Below, in pieces: positions 61,111 to 64,000 of a stretch of DNA of 64,000 nucleotides. Location: contig NZ_VFRR01000003.1 in NCBI RefSeq assembly GCF_006385675.1, positions 1 through 64,000 on the forward strand. Direction: 5' to 3'. This DNA is from Maribrevibacterium harenarium (GTDB lineage: Bacteria > Pseudomonadota > Gammaproteobacteria > Pseudomonadales > Marinomonadaceae). The notes under the pieces were generated by a model that saw only the letters and a program-made list of their open reading frames with translations, was not told the DNA's origin and made no database searches. The position numbers were made by a program, and so were the translations under genes. The first letter of the stretch is position 1. Each line of letters opens with the position of its first letter.

Positions 61111-61923
61111 GTGGCAACGTATGTAATAGGTGATATCCAAGGCTGTTTTGCGCCACTGATGACTTTGCTAGACAATATTGGCTATGAACCGGAACAAGAC
61201 CGCTTGTGGTTTGCTGGTGATCTCATTAACCGAGGCCCAGAATCGCTCGCCACATTACGCTTTATTAAAGCCCTTGGTGGTAACGCTAAAGTGGTACTTG
61301 GCAACCATGACTTACACCTGCTCGCAGTTGCTCATGGTCACGCCCATTTGAAGAAAAACGATACTCTAGGCCCAATTCTACAAGCCAGCGACCGGGACGA
61401 ATTAATGGACTGGCTACGTCAGCAGCCCCTGTGTCACTATGATGCTGAGTTAAACACCGTGATGACTCACGCCGGCGTACCACCCTGCTGGGATCTAACC
61501 GATTTGCTATCCCTGGCCGGGGAAGTCGAGAGCATTTTACGCTCTGATCGAGTGGACGAATTTTTGAGTGACATGTACGGCAATAAGCCCGACCAGTGGG
61601 ATGCTCAGCTGCTTGGACAAGAGCGCCTCAGAGCCATCACCAATTACCTCACTCGCATGCGTTTTTGCACAGCAGACAGCAAGCTCGATCTCAAGTCCAA
61701 AGAAGGCCCAACCACCGCGAAAAAGGGCTATGCCCCTTGGTTTGAATTTCCTCGACGGATCGATAGACAATGTCGTATCGTATTTGGGCACTGGGCAGCC
61801 CTAGAAGGCCAAGCCCCTATTTCTAATATTCATGCACTGGATACTGGCTGTGTGTGGGGTGGTAGTTTGACTGCCCTGCGCTTAGAAGATGAACAACGTT
61901 TTGCTACTCCCTGCCAACTTTAA
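61111..61923 (+). CDS. apaH: diadenosine tetraphosphatase ApaH
   Basis: 270 residues, GTG start with AGGAG five bases upstream. Metallophosphatase motifs G-D-I-Q-G-C, G-D-L-I-N-R-G-P and G-N-H-D-L-H. Hydrolyses Ap4A to ADP. Confidence 0.96.
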   Translation: MATYVIGDIQGCFAPLMTLLDNIGYEPEQDRLWFAGDLINRGPESLATLRFIKALGGNAKVVLGNHDLHLLAVAHGHAHLKKNDTLGPILQASDRDELMDWLRQQPLCHYDAELNTVMTHAGVPPCWDLTDLLSLAGEVESILRSDRVDEFLSDMYGNKPDQWDAQLLGQERLRAITNYLTRMRFCTADSKLDLKSKEGPTTAKKGYAPWFEFPRRIDRQCRIVFGHWAALEGQAPISNIHALDTGCVWGGSLTALRLEDEQRFATPCQL

Positions 61924-61934
61924 CGAGACCCACT

Positions 61935-62255
61935 ATGAATACTTATACCTGTATTAATGTGAATGATGCCCTGAACCTAATTCAAGAAGGCGCCACGGTC
62001 GCAGATATCCGTGATGGTGGTAGCTATGCTAGCTCCCACATCACCAATGCAGTGAATCTGAACAACGATAATGTGCAAGCCTTTATTGAGACGACGGCGA
62101 AAGACACTCCGGTTGTGGTGTGCTGCTACCACGGCAACAGCAGTAAAGGGGCTGCCGAATTTTTAGCGGAGCAAGGCTTTTCACAAGTCTATTCTCTGAA
62201 TGGCGGCTTCAGTCAATGGAGTGCCATGTACCCAGATCATTGTGAAATTGGCTAA
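61935..62255 (+). CDS. glpE: thiosulfate sulfurtransferase GlpE
   Basis: 106 residues, one rhodanese domain with active loop C-Y-H-G-N-S-S, the same as in E. coli GlpE. Transfers sulfane sulfur to cyanide or thioredoxin. 11 bp after apaH. Confidence 0.94.
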   Translation: MNTYTCINVNDALNLIQEGATVADIRDGGSYASSHITNAVNLNNDNVQAFIETTAKDTPVVVCCYHGNSSKGAAEFLAEQGFSQVYSLNGGFSQWSAMYPDHCEIG

Positions 62256-63347
62256 TTGCCAGTGACGCAATCAGCGAATAAAGCCATTTATTTGGTGGGC
62301 GGAGCTGTTCGGGATGAACTACTCGGCCTACCGGTAAAAGATCGGGATTGGTTGGTTACAGGCCACACCCCAGAAGAAATGCTTGCCAAAGGCTATCAAC
62401 AGGTTGGCAAGCAGTTTCCGGTGTTTTTGCACCCAAAAACCAAGGAAGAATACGCTCTTGCCCGTACCGAGAAAAAACAAGGCCAAGGCTACACTGGGTT
62501 TGCCTGTGATTTTGCTCCTGAGATCACGGTGGAAGAAGACTTATTACGTCGTGATCTCACTATTAATGCCATTGCCAAGGATGATCAAGGACAGCTAATC
62601 GACCCCTATGGCGGGCAAAAAGATCTACAGCAACGTATGCTGCGCCACGTTTCAATGGCCTTTATCGAGGACCCGTTGCGAGTGCTGCGGGTGGCACGCT
62701 TTTTAGCTCGCTTCGCGGCATTTGACTTTGAAGTAGCCCCCCAGACCTTAGAATTGATGCGCCATATGGCACACAACGGTGAACTCAACCACCTTACTCC
62801 AGAGCGGGTCTGGCGTGAAACCGAAACGGCTCTCTGTAGCGATCACTGTCAGCGCTATTTCCAGCTTTTGCAAGAAATCGACGCCTTAGCTCAGCTATTT
62901 CCCGGGTGGCCAACACATTTTAGCACCCCTCCTACTACCTTCGACTGCCAGGAGAAATGGGCCTTTTTAACCGCCACCATACCCCAAGATGAGCTGGTCA
63001 ACTTACATCATCTACTCCGAGCGCCAAATCAATACCGCTGGCTGAGTGAGCAAGTGAACCAGGTAGTGCAAAGTATGCCGATACCACTGCCTGCCGATGT
63101 TTGGGAAAAGTGGCTGGGACAAACCGGCGCGGTAAAACGCCCCCAGCCCTTTGCCAAACTAGTAAAAGTTTTGGCAGAACTCACGGGCATTCCAGAAGCA
63201 GAATGGCAACGCCTACGCAGCGCTGTTGCGGATATCAGCGCCAAAGCCTTTATGCAGCAGGGGCTAAGTGGCGCCGAGCTTGGTGAAGCGTTGCAACAAG
63301 CTCGTATTGAAAAACTCGGTCGTTTAGATTCGGTATTGATCTGCTAG
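62256..63347 (+). CDS. cca: CCA-adding tRNA nucleotidyltransferase
   Basis: 363 residues. [13 protein letters not shown] and K-D-R-D-W-L (catalytic DxD), then R-R-D-L-T-I-N-A and [11 protein letters not shown]. It lacks the C-terminal HD phosphohydrolase domain of the ~410-residue E. coli enzyme. No ATG is available: the start is TTG 62256, directly after the glpE stop, or GTG 62262, both with poor Shine-Dalgarno. Translation may be coupled to glpE. Confidence 0.92.
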   Translation: MPVTQSANKAIYLVGGAVRDELLGLPVKDRDWLVTGHTPEEMLAKGYQQVGKQFPVFLHPKTKEEYALARTEKKQGQGYTGFACDFAPEITVEEDLLRRDLTINAIAKDDQGQLIDPYGGQKDLQQRMLRHVSMAFIEDPLRVLRVARFLARFAAFDFEVAPQTLELMRHMAHNGELNHLTPERVWRETETALCSDHCQRYFQLLQEIDALAQLFPGWPTHFSTPPTTFDCQEKWAFLTATIPQDELVNLHHLLRAPNQYRWLSEQVNQVVQSMPIPLPADVWEKWLGQTGAVKRPQPFAKLVKVLAELTGIPEAEWQRLRSAVADISAKAFMQQGLSGAELGEALQQARIEKLGRLDSVLIC

Positions 63348-63389
63348 AAAATTAAGCGAGTTGCCAAACTATATGCCGTGGTGGGGAGG

Positions 63390-63421
63390 TCGTCAGTCGC
63401 GATAATGATCGAGACTGACGA
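63390..63421. terminator. hairpin between convergent cca and folB
   Basis: TCGTCAGTC and GACTGACGA are perfect 9-bp inverted copies 14 bases apart. No clear T-run follows, so it may be a weak terminator for both genes. Confidence 0.45.
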
Positions 63422-63437
63422 TAAGTTTATTTATAGC

Positions 63438-63794
63438 CTAAACGGCACAACGGCGGATTTTGACGCCCACTGCGTTAGCGCTTGGCACAGCACTGGGCTT
63501 GCGCAACGTCATGGTGATCACAGACAACGAAAATTGAGCGATCAAGGCCGCCGCAAGGCGCTCCGCCAAGGTCTCGATCAATTCAAACTGGTTCTCTTTA
63601 CAGTAATCACGAATAAAGTTAGAAATCGCTTCATAGTCTAGCGTTTTGCTCAGGTCGTCGGTAGCGGCAGGCACCCGGTTATCGTGCTCCATCTCCAAGT
63701 CAAACACCAACTGCTGCAGGATAACTTTTTCCCAGTCATAAACACCAATGACCGCATCGACATGCAATCCTTCGATAAAGACAATATCGTTCAT
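63438..63794 (-). CDS. folB: dihydroneopterin aldolase
   Basis: 118 residues from ATG 63794 (GAGGGA upstream); a longer frame would run into tsaD. I-F-I-E-G-L-type start, [15 protein letters not shown] and L-I-E-T-L-A-E-R (catalytic-site residues) are typical. Folate synthesis. It overlaps tsaD by 4 bp; folK and plsY, which often sit here in Pseudomonas, are absent. Confidence 0.93.
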   Translation of the reverse strand: MNDIVFIEGLHVDAVIGVYDWEKVILQQLVFDLEMEHDNRVPAATDDLSKTLDYEAISNFIRDYCKENQFELIETLAERLAAALIAQFSLSVITMTLRKPSAVPSANAVGVKIRRCAV

Positions 63795-64000
63795 TTTGTT
63801 CCCTCTGTAATGGGGTCTAACTCTGCTAAAGGCCACCGGGCGCGAATCGATAAGTTCAGTGGCGAGCTCTGTCCAGCGAGTAAACGTTGTGCCCCAGCAA
63901 AAGCGATCATGGCGCCATTATCAGTACAAAATTCAGGCCGAGCGTAAAATACGCTACCCCCGACCTTAGCTAGCTGAATCTGTAACTGCTGCTGCAAGCG
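63791..64000 (-). CDS. tsaD: tRNA threonylcarbamoyladenosine synthase subunit TsaD, C-terminal part
   Basis: The gene runs off the right edge; only the last ~69 residues are visible. [15 protein letters not shown] matches the conserved C-terminal metal-binding block of TsaD (Gcp/YgjD), with the key Asp. The enzyme makes t6A37 in ANN-reading tRNAs. Confidence 0.93.
   Translation of the reverse strand, partial: RLQQQLQIQLAKVGGSVFYARPEFCTDNGAMIAFAGAQRLLAGQSSPLNLSIRARWPLAELDPITEGTK

Noticed and set aside
1-64000. CRISPR arrays or prophage
   Set aside because: No regularly spaced direct repeats and no phage structural or integrase genes were seen; the Gp49-like toxin is a stand-alone TA component.

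Overview
The window looks like chromosomal DNA of a marine-type gammaproteobacterium close to the Oceanospirillales/Pseudomonadales. This is inferred from gene order: lptD-surA-pdxA-rsmA-apaG-apaH-glpE-cca, rpe-gph near trpGDC, yqiA-yqiB-nudF, and flgA-cheV-cheR-flgBCDE as in polar-flagellated relatives. No 16S gene is present, so the genus is not assigned. GC content looks moderate, with an AT-richer patch over the maf glycosyltransferase gene.

Layout. 1-378: the 3' tail of a probable IS transposase and gene-free DNA. 379-3868 (minus): yqiA, yqiB, an acyltransferase, nudF and a CbiM-like membrane protein. 4063-17804: a flagellin glycan locus. It has one block legB-legC-legG-legI plus a FemAB-like acyltransferase and a methyltransferase, a divergent FAD oxidoreductase, and a ptmE-ptmF-ptmB-ptmA block. 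15344-37198: flagellar genes maf-fliT-fliS-fliD-flaG, two flagellins, a degenerate HD-GYP protein, flgL to flgB, then cheR and cheV. 37348-38954 (plus): flgA, flgM, flgN. 39047-39871: tRNA-Arg(CCU), then a HigBA/RelE-type toxin-antitoxin pair closed by an imperfect copy of the tRNA 3' end, suggesting a tiny island. 39932-46092 (minus): a seven-gene D-amino-acid/5-oxoproline operon, alr, DUF1445, pxpA, pxpB, pxpC, DUF4392 cyclase and D-amino-acid transaminase. 46345-49254: osmC-like, trpC, trpD, trpG. 49496-51975: mgtE and an MscS-type channel. 52042-53393: gph and rpe. 53468-55249: a DUF3530 gene and djlA. 55377-63347: lptD to cca. 63438-64000: folB and the 3' end of tsaD.

How it works together. 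Five good sigma-28 (FliA) promoter matches (TAAAGTTT-N11-GCCGATAA type) lie upstream of flgM, flgK, both flagellins and ptmE. Two sigma-54-type promoters lie upstream of flgB and flgF. This implies a hierarchy in which the hook-basal body is sigma-54 dependent and the filament, the hook-filament junction, the anti-sigma factor and the sugar pathway that decorates the filament are switched on together by FliA. The leg/ptm genes would make a CMP-activated legionaminic-type nonulosonate, which Maf would attach to the two short flagellins.

The least conventional unit is the D-glutamate operon. It carries, as two separate genes on either side of pxpABC, the two domain types that are fused in animal D-glutamate cyclase (DGLUCY), together with a racemase and a D-amino-acid transaminase. 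It reads as a complete route from D-Ala/D-Glu through 5-oxoproline to glutamate.
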